DNA of 64,000 nucleotides, from contig JARLHJ010000008.1 of the NCBI GenBank assembly GCA_031292305.1, forward strand, positions 22,070-86,069. Direction: 5' to 3'. Source of the stretch: Candidatus Babeliales bacterium (lineage in GTDB: Bacteria; Babelota; Babeliae; Babelales; JABDEC01). Both the position numbers and the translations under genes were made by a program. The stretch's first letter is position 1, and each line of letters begins with the position of its first letter. This document shows, piece after piece, positions 16,114 to 25,818 of this stretch. The notes beneath the pieces were generated by a model, which was not told where the DNA came from, searched no databases, and saw only the letters and a list, made by a program, of their open reading frames with translations.

Positions 16114-17850
16114 ATGCATAATCGCCAAACACGTCAAGGTCAAAAATATCTTTGGTTGCTTCCAGAAGAAAATAATCGAGCAGTTTTAGAATTTGCAAAA
16201 ACATTTAGTTTATCACCAGCAATTTGCCAAACTTTGGTGTCGCGTGGTTTAGATACAAAAGAATTAATTGATGCTTTTTTATTTACCAATTATGAAACCA
16301 ATGTTGCACATACTTCTTTAATGAAAGACGCGGATAAAGCAATTGATAGAATTCTAGAAGCTATTGAACGCAAAGAAAAAATTTTAATTTTTGGTGATTA
16401 TGACGTAGATGGAATAACTTCTTCAGCAATGATGATGCTTTGTTTGCCCCCACTAGGCGCGCTTGTAAATTTCTTTTTACCAAATCGTGTTAAAGATGGT
16501 TATGGCCTTTCTGTGAAAGCAGTTCAACGTGCTGCTCAGAATGGTTATAAAGTTATAATAACTGTTGATAACGGTATAACAGCTTTTGAGCCTGCGCTTG
16601 AGGCAAAAAAATTAGGAATAGATTTAATTATTACAGATCACCATAGACCACATGATCACTTACCAGAGGCGTTTGCAGTAATTGACCCAAATCAATTAGA
16701 TTGCGCATATCCATTTAAATATTTGGCTGGTGTTGGAGTTACTTTTAAACTTCTTTCTTTATTATATGAAAAAAAAGGAATGCAACTTCCTGTTAAAGTA
16801 TATGAGCTATTATTATTGGGTACTGTTGCAGATGTTGTGCCATTGCAAGGTGAAAATAGATATTGGGTACGGTACGGTTTAAATTCAGTAAATAAATATG
16901 AAAGTTTATCGTTACGAACATTAAAAACTAATGGTAAATTTGAAAAGCCTAAATTAACTTCAACTGATATTGGTTTTTTTATAGCCCCGCAAATAAATGC
17001 ATTAGGCCGTTTAGAAGATGCACGCCAAGGTGTGCAATTTTTAATAGATTCTAATGAAAAAGAAGTATCACAAATTGGAACCATATTACTTGAATTGAAT
17101 CAAGCGCGCAAAGGAATTGAAAAGAGTATTTTTGCAGACATTGATAGACAAATACAATCAGGTGCAATTGATGTCAGCAAAGAAAATATTATTCTTGCTG
17201 CAAGTAATAATTGGCCAGCAGGTGTGATTGGTCTTGTGGCTTCTCGTTTTGTTGGGCAATATGGTAAACCAACAATATTATTCCATTTAACAAAAGATGG
17301 TTATGCAAAAGGTTCTTGTAGATCAATTCCTGAATTTAATATGTTTGATGCATTGGCGGCAAATGTACATTTACTAGAAAAATTTGGTGGCCATTCACAA
17401 GCTGCAGGTTTATCTTTAAAGGTAGAAAATTTAGCTGAGTTAAAAGCAAATTTAGAACATTTAATTGCTACTACATTAACGGAATTAGATTTAAAGCAAA
17501 AAATTAGATTAGATGCAAAAATTAGTTTAGAAGATTTAAATAAAAAGTTTCTTACTGATCTTGAATATTTAGAGCCATTTGGGCACCAAAATCACAAGCC
17601 GTATTTTTATATAGAAAACGTTACTTTGGTACAAAAGCCACAATTATTAAAAGAAGCACATGTTAAATGTCAGATTTTTGCTGACGGCGTTATAAAGCCT
17701 GTTATGTTTTTTAACCGACCTGATTTATTTGAGAAATTTACTAATCAAAATGATGAGCCATTTGCATTAGTCGCTCAAGTTGTTGAAAACCATTGGAATG
17801 GTAGAGTTAATGTTGAGTTGCAAGGTTTAGATATTGCAGGATTAAAATGA
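16114..17850 (+). CDS. recJ: Single-stranded-DNA-specific exonuclease RecJ
   Basis: A 5'-3' ssDNA exonuclease used in recombination and mismatch repair. DHH-family metal motifs are intact: DYDVDG (95-100), VDNG (151-154) and DHH (175-177). The DHHA1 region carries GGHSQAAG. 578 residues is the normal length. The start at 16114 has no Shine-Dalgarno; a TATAAT box lies at 16077-16082, so the leader would be short. The stop overlaps the start of cmk by 4 bases (ATGA), so the two are translationally coupled. Confidence 0.95.
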   Translation: MHNRQTRQGQKYLWLLPEENNRAVLEFAKTFSLSPAICQTLVSRGLDTKELIDAFLFTNYETNVAHTSLMKDADKAIDRILEAIERKEKILIFGDYDVDGITSSAMMMLCLPPLGALVNFFLPNRVKDGYGLSVKAVQRAAQNGYKVIITVDNGITAFEPALEAKKLGIDLIITDHHRPHDHLPEAFAVIDPNQLDCAYPFKYLAGVGVTFKLLSLLYEKKGMQLPVKVYELLLLGTVADVVPLQGENRYWVRYGLNSVNKYESLSLRTLKTNGKFEKPKLTSTDIGFFIAPQINALGRLEDARQGVQFLIDSNEKEVSQIGTILLELNQARKGIEKSIFADIDRQIQSGAIDVSKENIILAASNNWPAGVIGLVASRFVGQYGKPTILFHLTKDGYAKGSCRSIPEFNMFDALAANVHLLEKFGGHSQAAGLSLKVENLAELKANLEHLIATTLTELDLKQKIRLDAKISLEDLNKKFLTDLEYLEPFGHQNHKPYFYIENVTLVQKPQLLKEAHVKCQIFADGVIKPVMFFNRPDLFEKFTNQNDEPFALVAQVVENHWNGRVNVELQGLDIAGLK

Positions 17851-18488
17851 TTATTACAATTGATGGTCCGGTAGCTAGTGGTAAATCTTTTCTGGCTCGT
17901 GAACTCGCCAATAAATTAGGATTTTATTATCTTAATTCAGGTTTATTGTATCGTGGACTTGCATTTGTTATTTTAAATAATCCAAGTTTGGATATTAAGA
18001 CAATTATCTCACATTTAAAATATTTTTATGATGGTCATAAAGAATCAATAAAATATGATGATAAAGATATAACACCATTTTTAAAAACCCCTCAAATTGA
18101 TCAAGCTTCTTCTATAATGAGTGCTGATCCTCACGTACGTGAAATTTTGTTAGATTTTCAACGTAATTTTGCCAAGCAAAATGATTTAGTAACAGATGGA
18201 CGTGATTGCGGTTCTGTTGTATTTGAAAATGCAGATGTAAAGATATTCTTAACTGCTTCAATCAAAGTGCGTGCAAAACGTTGGCAGCATGATCAAGAGT
18301 TAAAAGGAAATATTTATTCACAAGAAGAATGTGAAGCTATAATTACTGATCGTGATAAGCGTGATCAAGAAAGGGAAATAGCACCTTTAGTTGTTCCTAA
18401 AGATGCTATTATTTTAGATAATTCTGAATTAGATGAAGAAGAGACTTTTTCAAAAGCTCGAGAAATTATTAAGAATATTATTTCATAA
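17847..18488 (+). CDS. cmk: Cytidylate kinase
   Basis: Phosphorylates CMP/dCMP with ATP. P-loop GPVASGKS at residues 6-13, substrate region LNSGLLYRGLAF, DGRDCGSVVF, and the LID-like segment DRDKRDQERE match Cmk. 213 residues. Coupled to recJ by an ATGA overlap. Keeping a pyrimidine monophosphate kinase fits an organism that imports some, but not necessarily all, nucleotides through the translocases at 25.8-28.8 kb (inference). Confidence 0.93.
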   Translation: MIITIDGPVASGKSFLARELANKLGFYYLNSGLLYRGLAFVILNNPSLDIKTIISHLKYFYDGHKESIKYDDKDITPFLKTPQIDQASSIMSADPHVREILLDFQRNFAKQNDLVTDGRDCGSVVFENADVKIFLTASIKVRAKRWQHDQELKGNIYSQEECEAIITDRDKRDQEREIAPLVVPKDAIILDNSELDEEETFSKAREIIKNIIS

Positions 18489-18490
18489 CC

Positions 18491-18883
18491 TTATGAACCT
18501 GGTTGATCTTCATCAACTTGTTTTAATTTCTGTAATTTTGTTCTAAGCATTAAGTTTGCTTTTGTTATTCTTTCTAACAAGCATTCCAGTTCCATACTTT
18601 CATTACTTTGCATGAATAACTTTCCTGTATCTATCTTATAAGCTATTGTTTTAGCATATAATTCGTCTGAAATATTATTTAAATATTCTCTTACTTCACT
18701 GCTTATATTTTCAACATCAACTTCCTTTACATAATTTTCAATATCATTAGTTTCGTTAAGTAATTGTTCTCTGGGTGCAGATTTTGCATTGCGAATTTTT
18801 TGATCGAAACTAATAGCGCCCTCGGCTGCTTTATTTGATTGAATAAGCATAATAGAGGATAAAACTAATAATAAATATTTCAT
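18491..18883 (-). CDS. Secreted helical protein, unknown function
   Basis: 130 residues. Signal peptide MKYLLLVLSSIMLIQSNKAA, then a charged, helix-prone mature part with no Cys pair or known motif. Its stop lies 2 bp from the cmk stop (convergent). No family recognised. Confidence 0.6.
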   Translation of the reverse strand: MKYLLLVLSSIMLIQSNKAAEGAISFDQKIRNAKSAPREQLLNETNDIENYVKEVDVENISSEVREYLNNISDELYAKTIAYKIDTGKLFMQSNESMELECLLERITKANLMLRTKLQKLKQVDEDQPGS

Positions 18884-19057
18884 AAAATTGCCTATCTATT
18901 TAAAATGTTAAAGGATTATCGACAATTGATTATAATCACTATGGAGCTAAATGTCCAAAGGGTAGTATTTTCAATGATTTATTACTTGTAAAATTAATGA
19001 TTTATTATAGCTATTTCACTTAAAAGCAGGCTTATTGATCATTATGAATTATTCTAC

Positions 19058-19087
19058 TTGTAATTATATAGATATATGTAGTATAAT
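19058..19087 (+). promoter_or_regulatory. Promoter of the secreted paralogue pair
   Basis: The -35 TTGTAA (19058-19063), an 18-bp spacer and -10 TATAAT (19082-19087) lie about 58 bp before the GTG start at 19145. Confidence 0.6.
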
Positions 19088-19144
19088 ATCAGTATAGACT
19101 TAGTTTTTGTATGATTATTATAATAGAATAAAAAAGGTAGAAAA

Positions 19145-19576
19145 GTGAATAAGATAATATTAATAATGTTTTTAATTTTTTCAGTTAATTTTATTAATGG
19201 TGGCAATTGTTTTTCTACAAAAGTACAAACTTTTGTGTCAGATGAATTAACTATTTTAGACAAATATAAGACTAGTGATGATCCAACAATAAAACTAATT
19301 TATGAATTAGCCAAAAAAATAGAACATATATTAGTAAGACAAAAATTTTATAAAGAGAATGGTGAATTGCCATATAAGTTAGATGATACATCATCAAAAA
19401 CAAGTTTGATAAAATCGTTAATTGCAAAATCAAAACAATTTACAAAGATATTTAAAAGCAATAGAGAACAAGTTGTTTCAAATATATTAAACGGTCAATT
19501 GTATTTATATCATGAATATGATAATCGATTATTGAATATAATTTATTTTATTCAACAGAATTTAAAAATTACATAA
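19145..19576 (+). CDS. Secreted protein, paralogue 1 of a tandem pair
   Basis: 143 residues from a GTG start preceded by AAAAGGTAG. Signal peptide (to about residue 21), then GGNCFSTKVQTFV, which is shared with the next gene (GGNCMSTKVKEV). The mature part is mostly helical and Lys-rich, with one Cys. No known domain recognised. The pair arose by duplication and has diverged strongly beyond the first 35 residues. Confidence 0.6.
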   Translation: MNKIILIMFLIFSVNFINGGNCFSTKVQTFVSDELTILDKYKTSDDPTIKLIYELAKKIEHILVRQKFYKENGELPYKLDDTSSKTSLIKSLIAKSKQFTKIFKSNREQVVSNILNGQLYLYHEYDNRLLNIIYFIQQNLKIT

Positions 19577-19590
19577 TGAAAGGTGAAAGA

Positions 19591-20067
19591 ATGAATATAA
19601 AATTTTTAATTATATTTTTTATCTTAATATTAATAGAACCCATATATGGTGGCAATTGCATGTCAACTAAAGTGAAAGAAGTAACACCTATAGATCTAGT
19701 AAATGTTTATAAAGATTCGATAAGTGCCAGAGAAAGAACATTTTATAAGTTAGCCCTAGATATAGAAAAAATTCTTATAAAATATAATTTCTATAGTAAC
19801 ACCAATATGATTAAAGAAGATGAAGATACCCAGAATGTATTTTTTTCTATCTATATTAAGCCAATTGTTAAGTTACCAGATTATAAAGAACTATTTCATG
19901 ATTCCAGTGGTGCTCGTAAAATTTTAGAAGAACGTTTAAAAACTAAAAAATTAAGCATGATTGGCAATATATTTTTATTAATTGCAAATATTGAAAAAGA
20001 ATTTAAAAAACAACCTTTAAAGTTAATTAAAGAAGAGAAAGAAGAATTTAGCGAAATAAGGTTTTAA
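19591..20067 (+). CDS. Secreted protein, paralogue 2 of a tandem pair
   Basis: 158 residues. The ATG at 19591 is used because GAAAGGTGAAAG precedes it; an ATG at 19576 overlaps the previous stop and encodes the RBS. Signal peptide ends IYG, followed by GNCMSTKVKEV as in the upstream paralogue. Segments YKLALDIEKILIK and LYELAKKIEHILVR of the two genes also correspond. Function unknown. Confidence 0.6.
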   Translation: MNIKFLIIFFILILIEPIYGGNCMSTKVKEVTPIDLVNVYKDSISARERTFYKLALDIEKILIKYNFYSNTNMIKEDEDTQNVFFSIYIKPIVKLPDYKELFHDSSGARKILEERLKTKKLSMIGNIFLLIANIEKEFKKQPLKLIKEEKEEFSEIRF

Positions 20068-20082
20068 TAAATTCATTGTAAT

Positions 20083-21246
20083 TTAAAAGTTGTCTAGCGT
20101 TGGGTTTTTTACCAAACTAAATAATAGTATTGTACCTAATAAACAAAAGACAGCGCTATATCCAAATCCATACATAGGTGAGAATTTAGACCACAAAAAA
20201 CCAACAATAAAATTTGCAATCATAAAAGCAAAGCCAGATATTGTTGCATGTAATCCAAATCCTGTACCATGATTTTTGCCGTCAATTAAATTAGCAGTTA
20301 AACTTTTAGACATAGAATTTGTAATTGCTGCCGCAATTCCCGACAATATAAATAATATTGTTATAACAGTTAAATTAATATTAAACATAAAACCTACAGA
20401 TACCAAAGCAGTGATAAAATAACCAAATGTTAAGATGTTTTTTGTACCAAATTTATCTGCTAAATGACCTGCAGGGTATGAAAACAATGTATAACAAATG
20501 TTGTATAAAGTATAAAGAAGTATTGCAGTTTTTTGTGATGAAAATAATTCAATTGTTCTAAATATTAATAAGGAATTAGCAAAATTACCCAAAGAAAAAA
20601 CTCCTGACGCAATTAAAAATAAATTAAATTGTTTTGGTAGCTCTCTAATTTTAACTAGAGATATCGGCTCTGATATTTTTATATCTGTTTTTGCTTGGGT
20701 AACAAATAAAATTAAAATTAATACAGCCATTGCACTAGCTAAAAAACTAATCAAAAATATATAATTAAACGTTAAAAAACTAATTAAAAATAACGCGCTT
20801 GCGGGTCCAAGAATTGCACCTATAGAATCTATAGTGCGGTGAAAACCAAAAACGCGTCCATAGTATTTGGGAGTTGTAGATTCAATTAATAATGCATTGC
20901 GTGCAGGTTCGCGAATTGATTTGCCGATTCCTGCAAATATCCAAGATGTAAAAACTATTATCCAATTAGTAGCAAAGGGCAATATGCATAAATTAATTGA
21001 ACTTATAACATAACCAACTACAGCAAATTGTTTTTTAGTATTTAACTTATCACTTAATCTGCCTGAAATTATTTTTAAAAAACTGAATAAATTTGCTATA
21101 CCTACAATTAAACCAAAAGTTGCGGCTGAGCTGTTTATAGATATTAAAAATGCAGGCAAAATTGCTATTGTTAATTCATATGCAAAATCATCAAATAAGC
21201 TTACTAAGCTTAATGCTATTATATTTTTGTTTAACCAGTTGCGCAT
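20083..21246 (-). CDS. Major facilitator superfamily transporter
   Basis: 387 residues with about 12 hydrophobic segments and no soluble domain. SGRLSDKLNTKKQFAVVGY fits the MFS motif A between TM2 and TM3, and the second half repeats it as AGHLADKFGTKNILTFGY. RxxRxA-like REPARNALLIES is also present. Substrate unknown; similarity to drug/metal efflux MFS proteins is only general. Ends 15 bp upstream of nothing else on its strand, while the repeat protein at 21261-22844 precedes it in transcription and may share its transcript. Confidence 0.82.
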   Translation of the reverse strand: MRNWLNKNIIALSLVSLFDDFAYELTIAILPAFLISINSSAATFGLIVGIANLFSFLKIISGRLSDKLNTKKQFAVVGYVISSINLCILPFATNWIIVFTSWIFAGIGKSIREPARNALLIESTTPKYYGRVFGFHRTIDSIGAILGPASALFLISFLTFNYIFLISFLASAMAVLILILFVTQAKTDIKISEPISLVKIRELPKQFNLFLIASGVFSLGNFANSLLIFRTIELFSSQKTAILLYTLYNICYTLFSYPAGHLADKFGTKNILTFGYFITALVSVGFMFNINLTVITILFILSGIAAAITNSMSKSLTANLIDGKNHGTGFGLHATISGFAFMIANFIVGFLWSKFSPMYGFGYSAVFCLLGTILLFSLVKNPTLDNF

Positions 21247-21260
21247 ATGCTGTCCTATAT

Positions 21261-22844
21261 TTATTGTATTTCACAGCCTTCTGGACAAATACTTTGCTTT
21301 TTTGCAGGTTTAATTATTGGCTTAGGCACAAAAGATATTGGTTTTAGAGCCTTCAATTTTAATTGTTTTTTTTGAGCTATTAACAAATCAAGTTTTTCTT
21401 GTCTCTCTTCGTCTTGTCTACGTTCCTCATCTCTAATTATGCTTTGATTTAGTAATTCTTCTACTTCGCTTTTTAATGTTGCTGGTAACGTTTCATAAGT
21501 TAATGCTTCTTGTAGCCAATGAGTTGTATTTTCATCATTAATAACATCATTGTTGCTGTAAAAACCAATTTTGCCTATAAATGCACAAGCTATTGCTTTA
21601 GTTTGTGTATTAGAATCTTCAGAATAAGTATACTGAAAGTATTCAAAAGATTTTTTGAACATCTCTTTTTTATAATTTATTGTGCCTAAATAAATTGCTG
21701 CCAATGTTTTTACTTCTGAATTAAGTTCATCAAATTGAGTATATATTTGTTTAAAAAGTTTTTCTGACAATTCTAAGTTTTTTTCAACAATTTCACCATC
21801 AAAGTATATTTGCGCATAATAAAATTTTGCAGTTAATAAATCATCATGATTTAATTTATCGATATCAACTATTGGTTCTGCATCAAAAATAGGGTTTAAG
21901 AATTTTAAATAAGCTGTCGAATACATTTGTAATTTGCAATATAAAATTGAAATACGTAATGCATAATTAGTTTTATTTATTAGATCATCTGTTTCTTCAT
22001 AGATCTCTGTTAAATAATTAATTTTTAATTGGATGTTCTTAGGTGAATTATCTAAAACTAAATAAAGTAAATTTGCGAAATCTTTTGTCACTTCTCTTTT
22101 TATATTAGGGAATTCTTCCTGATCATAACAAAATTTTAATCGCGCTAATTTTTTTTGAGTATCTTGTTTGTCATAATTTGTTGTTATATAAAAATAATTA
22201 ACTTTAATTTTTGCTTCTTTGCTCAAAAGATCTATATCAGTTGTTTGTAATATTTGAGTAATAGGATTGCTATTATTAGAACTAAGCGTAATTAGCATTA
22301 CTAATGCTTTTGATTTTGAATCATAATCAGAATTTTGTTGTGCCGCTAGTAAACAGAATTGGTATCGAGAACTATCCGGTCCAAATCCGTAATGAGGTGA
22401 TGATCCTAAAGTGTAATGTAATTTGGGATCAGTACAATTGATATAATATTCTTCACTTGAACAATTATTGAATTGTTTAAATTTTTTAAAACCGTCTTTT
22501 AGTTTATGGCATATATAATAATTTATTTCTGTTATTTGCTTACCTGTTTGTCTATCAATTAAATCATGTTTAGATATTGGGTAACCATAATGATATTTGT
22601 TAAATTCATGTGCATCATAATAATATTTTTTTTTATTTACGTGAGCTTCTACTAATATGTAAGGTTTGCCAATCACTTTTTGTTCTTGAATTAATACATT
22701 AAAAGTTTTATTGGTAAAATATTCAATGCCAGCTAGATCAACATTTACTTGTGTCTTATGCTTGGCTACATTTTTATGCATTGGATATACATAAGAGCTT
22801 GTTAATATTGAAAATATGGCAATAGATAATTTGAATATTTTCAT
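21261..22844 (-). CDS. Secreted Sel1/TPR-like repeat protein
   Basis: 527 residues from the ATG at 22844 (AAAGGAAG upstream; a 24-residue upstream extension lacks signal character). Signal peptide (to about residue 20). The middle contains helical repeat units resembling Sel1/TPR (AKFYYAQIYFDGEIVEKN, AAIYLGTINYKKEMFKK, AIACAFIGKIGFYSNND). The end is a charged coiled coil (RDEERRQDEERQEKL) and a Lys/Pro-rich tail with CPEGCEIQ. Such repeats usually mediate protein binding. No catalytic domain seen. Confidence 0.65.
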   Translation of the reverse strand: MKIFKLSIAIFSILTSSYVYPMHKNVAKHKTQVNVDLAGIEYFTNKTFNVLIQEQKVIGKPYILVEAHVNKKKYYYDAHEFNKYHYGYPISKHDLIDRQTGKQITEINYYICHKLKDGFKKFKQFNNCSSEEYYINCTDPKLHYTLGSSPHYGFGPDSSRYQFCLLAAQQNSDYDSKSKALVMLITLSSNNSNPITQILQTTDIDLLSKEAKIKVNYFYITTNYDKQDTQKKLARLKFCYDQEEFPNIKREVTKDFANLLYLVLDNSPKNIQLKINYLTEIYEETDDLINKTNYALRISILYCKLQMYSTAYLKFLNPIFDAEPIVDIDKLNHDDLLTAKFYYAQIYFDGEIVEKNLELSEKLFKQIYTQFDELNSEVKTLAAIYLGTINYKKEMFKKSFEYFQYTYSEDSNTQTKAIACAFIGKIGFYSNNDVINDENTTHWLQEALTYETLPATLKSEVEELLNQSIIRDEERRQDEERQEKLDLLIAQKKQLKLKALKPISFVPKPIIKPAKKQSICPEGCEIQ

Positions 22845-22900
22845 GTTCACTTCCTTTAAATTAAATGAGTATGCATTAGATACTAATCTAATTTTGTACA

Positions 22901-22938
22901 AAAAAAAAGATCTCATGTTTTTTACACATGAGATCTTT
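22901..22938 (-). terminator. Intrinsic terminator of the small lipoprotein gene
   Basis: A 13-bp stem (22906-22918 with 22926-22938) is followed on the minus strand by a run of at least eight T. It lies just past the stop of the lipoprotein gene at 22962. Confidence 0.85.
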
Positions 22939-22961
22939 AAAATTGCTATATAAGTAAATAA

Positions 22962-23180
22962 TTACTCAGCCATTCTTTCATTGTCGTAGCCATCAGCTTC
23001 ATCATAACCAGCTTCTTCAGCAGTTGCTAATTCTTTAGGCATATCAGCAAATTCAACAACTGGCATTTCAGTTCTAACTTCGGTATAAGTAGTAGTTACT
23101 ACTTCTTCTTTTTTTCCCCATTTGCAACTAGGTAAAGCAATCACAGTTAAAAGTACAACCGCTAAGGCGACTTTTTTCAT
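22962..23180 (-). CDS. Small acidic lipoprotein
   Basis: 72 residues. Signal peptide with lipobox LPSC (Cys19), then an acidic, Tyr/Glu/Asp-rich mature part ending EADGYDNERMAE. Probably anchored in a membrane by N-terminal lipidation. Strong RBS (AAGGAG). Lies 17 bp downstream of lon on the same strand, so it may be expressed with lon. No family recognised. Confidence 0.7.
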   Translation of the reverse strand: MKKVALAVVLLTVIALPSCKWGKKEEVVTTTYTEVRTEMPVVEFADMPKELATAEEAGYDEADGYDNERMAE

Positions 23181-23197
23181 AAGGGCTCCTTGAATTA

Positions 23198-25627
23198 TTA
23201 TTTTGATTTGGTCGTTTTACTAATTTTTTTCTTATTGTTTTTTTCTTCTGCAACTATTGCTTGTGAAAATTTATGATTTGAAAAAGTATGTTTTATAACT
23301 TCATCCATAGTTTCAACATAGATAATTTCTAATTCATTACCAAGGTCTTTAATGAATTCTTGTATATCATCATAATTTTCTTTAGGCACAAGAACAGTAC
23401 TAATTTTATATTGCTTTGCAGCTAATAATTTTTCTTTAAGTCCACCAACTGCCAGAACTCTTCCGCGTAATGTTATTTCGCCAGTCATTGCAAGGTTGGG
23501 TTTAAGAGGTACTTTCGTTAATGAAGAAATCAACGCCCCGCACATAGTAATACCAGCTGAAGGACCATCTTTTGGAGTTGCGCCTTCAGGGATATGAATA
23601 TGTATATCTTTATTTGAAGAAAAAGAATTTTTTAGGCCTAATTCTTTCGCGCGTGATCTTATATATGTCAAAGCAGCTTGTGCTGATTCTTGCATAATTT
23701 CACCAAGTTGTCCAGTGAGAGTTACGCTGCCTTTACCAGGAACAACAGTTGTTTCAATTTCTAGCATATCTCCACCAAACTCTGTCCATGCTAGTCCAGT
23801 TGCAAGACCTATATTATTTAGTTTATTGGTGTCTAATGAAGTTTTTTTAAATTTAGCTTGGCCTAGCCATTCTTTTACAAGTGCTTGTGTTACAACCAAA
23901 CTTTTAGGAGCTTTTTCTTTGAGAATCTGTTGAATTGTTTTTCTCATAAACTTTGCAATTAATCGTTCAAGCTGGCGAACACCTGATTCTTTTGTATATT
24001 CACATATTAAAGTACTAAATATTTCATCTGATATTTTAATTTGTGAATTTTTTAAATTATATTCTTTAAGTTTTTTTGGAATTAAAAATTGACGAGCGAT
24101 TTCTATTTTTTCAATTTCTGTATAACCAGATAAAGATATAATTTCCATTCTATCTAGTAATGCATAAGGAATTCCTTCCATATGATTAGCAGTTGCTATA
24201 AACATTACATTAGAAAGGTCATATTCTGAATCAAGAAAATGATCTACAAAACCTTTATTTTGTTCTGGATCTAGAACTTCTAATAATGCAGCTGAAGGAT
24301 CACCATGAGAATCTCTAGACATCTTATCAATTTCATCTAAAAGAATTACAGGGTTGGTCACTTTTACTTTGCGCATTGCTTGGATTATTTTTCCAGGTAG
24401 TGCTCCAATATAAGTTCTTCTATGGCCTCTGATTTCTGCTTCATCTCTTATTCCACCTAGAGATATTCTTACAAATTCCCTTTCAAGGCTTTTTGAGATA
24501 GCTTGTGCCAATGAAGTTTTACCCACACCAGGAGGTCCTACTAAGCATATGATAGTTGCCTTTTCAGAATGAGCGGAATGCTTTTTTGCAGCTAAGAATT
24601 CAATAATTCTTTCTTTTGCTTTTGTTAATTTAGCATGACTTTTTTCAAGAATTTTTTCTGCTTGAGCTAAACTGATTGAATCCTCACTTTTTTTATTCCA
24701 AGGCAATGAGATAATCCAATCAAGATAATGCCTGCTTATTACAGCTTCTGATGATAAGTTTGGCATTTGTTCAAGGCGCATAAGTTCTTTATCAGCTTTT
24801 TCTTGAACTTCTTTAGGCAAGCCTAATGTTTTTACTTTTTCTTTTAATTGTGTAACTTCAGCAAATTGGTCTTCTCGGCCTAATTCTTTTTGAATTGCTT
24901 TAATTTGCTCAGTTAAATAATATTCTTTTTGGTTTTTTTCTACTTGATTTTGAATATAACCTTTAATTCTTTGTTCAGTCTTTATAATCTCGATTTCTTT
25001 TTTTAATAAAGAAGCTACACGTAGCATTCTTGTTTCAAGATCAGCGAGCTCTAAAACTTCTTGACGTTCATTTAAACTCAAATTCGCAAGATGAACAGCA
25101 ATAGTATCTGTAAGGCAGTCTATATCTTCAATATTTTTTGCAACAGATAATAAATCAGCTGGAACTTTTTCATTTAATTTAGCATATGAAGCATAAAATG
25201 TTTGTATTTGTCGCCAGATTGCTTCAATTTCAATGGTTTTTTCAATGTTTGGAGTAGGCAAATCTTGGTAATCAACAAGTATAAAGCCTTCATCAGATGT
25301 AGTCATTTTAGTAGCGCGTGCTCTACAAATGCCTTCAGCTAGTATTTTTAAGGCATTGTTAGGCATTCTCATCACTTGAATGATAGTAGCGCGAGTACCT
25401 ATTTGAAATAGATCGTTTTCAGTAGGTTGTTCGACAGTAGAAACTTTTTGAGCAGTTATAAAGATGGTTTTAGCATGTTTTACTGCATATTCAACAGCTT
25501 TAATAGACTGTTCTCTACCTACTATTATGGGAATAATGCTTTTAGGCAAAATAACTACGTTTTTTAATGGTAGTAAAGCTAAGCACTCATTTTGGTACGT
25601 GGTTTCTTTTTCTTCTATAATATTCAT
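23198..25627 (-). CDS. lon: ATP-dependent protease Lon
   Basis: Cytoplasmic AAA+ serine protease for misfolded and regulatory proteins. 809 residues in the order: N-terminal LON substrate domain (LLPLKNVVILPKSIIPI), coiled coil (~210-250), AAA+ domain with Walker A GPPGVGKT (364-371) and Walker B VILLDEIDK, then the protease domain. The catalytic dyad is Ser690 (PKDGPSAG) and Lys733 (GGLKEK). A Lys/Ser-rich tail ends the protein. Start at 25627 has RBS-like GGGGGT. The upstream gap to the translocase gene is divergent. Confidence 0.97.
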   Translation of the reverse strand: MNIIEEKETTYQNECLALLPLKNVVILPKSIIPIIVGREQSIKAVEYAVKHAKTIFITAQKVSTVEQPTENDLFQIGTRATIIQVMRMPNNALKILAEGICRARATKMTTSDEGFILVDYQDLPTPNIEKTIEIEAIWRQIQTFYASYAKLNEKVPADLLSVAKNIEDIDCLTDTIAVHLANLSLNERQEVLELADLETRMLRVASLLKKEIEIIKTEQRIKGYIQNQVEKNQKEYYLTEQIKAIQKELGREDQFAEVTQLKEKVKTLGLPKEVQEKADKELMRLEQMPNLSSEAVISRHYLDWIISLPWNKKSEDSISLAQAEKILEKSHAKLTKAKERIIEFLAAKKHSAHSEKATIICLVGPPGVGKTSLAQAISKSLEREFVRISLGGIRDEAEIRGHRRTYIGALPGKIIQAMRKVKVTNPVILLDEIDKMSRDSHGDPSAALLEVLDPEQNKGFVDHFLDSEYDLSNVMFIATANHMEGIPYALLDRMEIISLSGYTEIEKIEIARQFLIPKKLKEYNLKNSQIKISDEIFSTLICEYTKESGVRQLERLIAKFMRKTIQQILKEKAPKSLVVTQALVKEWLGQAKFKKTSLDTNKLNNIGLATGLAWTEFGGDMLEIETTVVPGKGSVTLTGQLGEIMQESAQAALTYIRSRAKELGLKNSFSSNKDIHIHIPEGATPKDGPSAGITMCGALISSLTKVPLKPNLAMTGEITLRGRVLAVGGLKEKLLAAKQYKISTVLVPKENYDDIQEFIKDLGNELEIIYVETMDEVIKHTFSNHKFSQAIVAEEKNNKKKISKTTKSK

Positions 25628-25710
25628 AGCACCCCCATCTTTTAGAAAATTGATATAAAATTAGTTTACCAAAGACCTTTTGCTTAGTAAACTTAAAAAA
25701 ATTAATATTT

Positions 25711-25738
25711 TTGCAACTTGTTTATTATTTGCTATAAT
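25711..25738 (+). promoter_or_regulatory. Promoter of the first ATP/ADP translocase
   Basis: The -35 TTGCAA (25711-25716), a 16-bp spacer and -10 TATAAT (25733-25738) predict a transcript start near 25745 and a leader of about 74 nt before the ATG at 25819. Confidence 0.65.
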
Positions 25739-25818
25739 CATAGGGTATTTAAGGTTATAAGTGGTAATTAATAGGTTTTTTTAGTTAAATTTTCATAAAT
25801 TCTAAAGGGTTAAAGTAT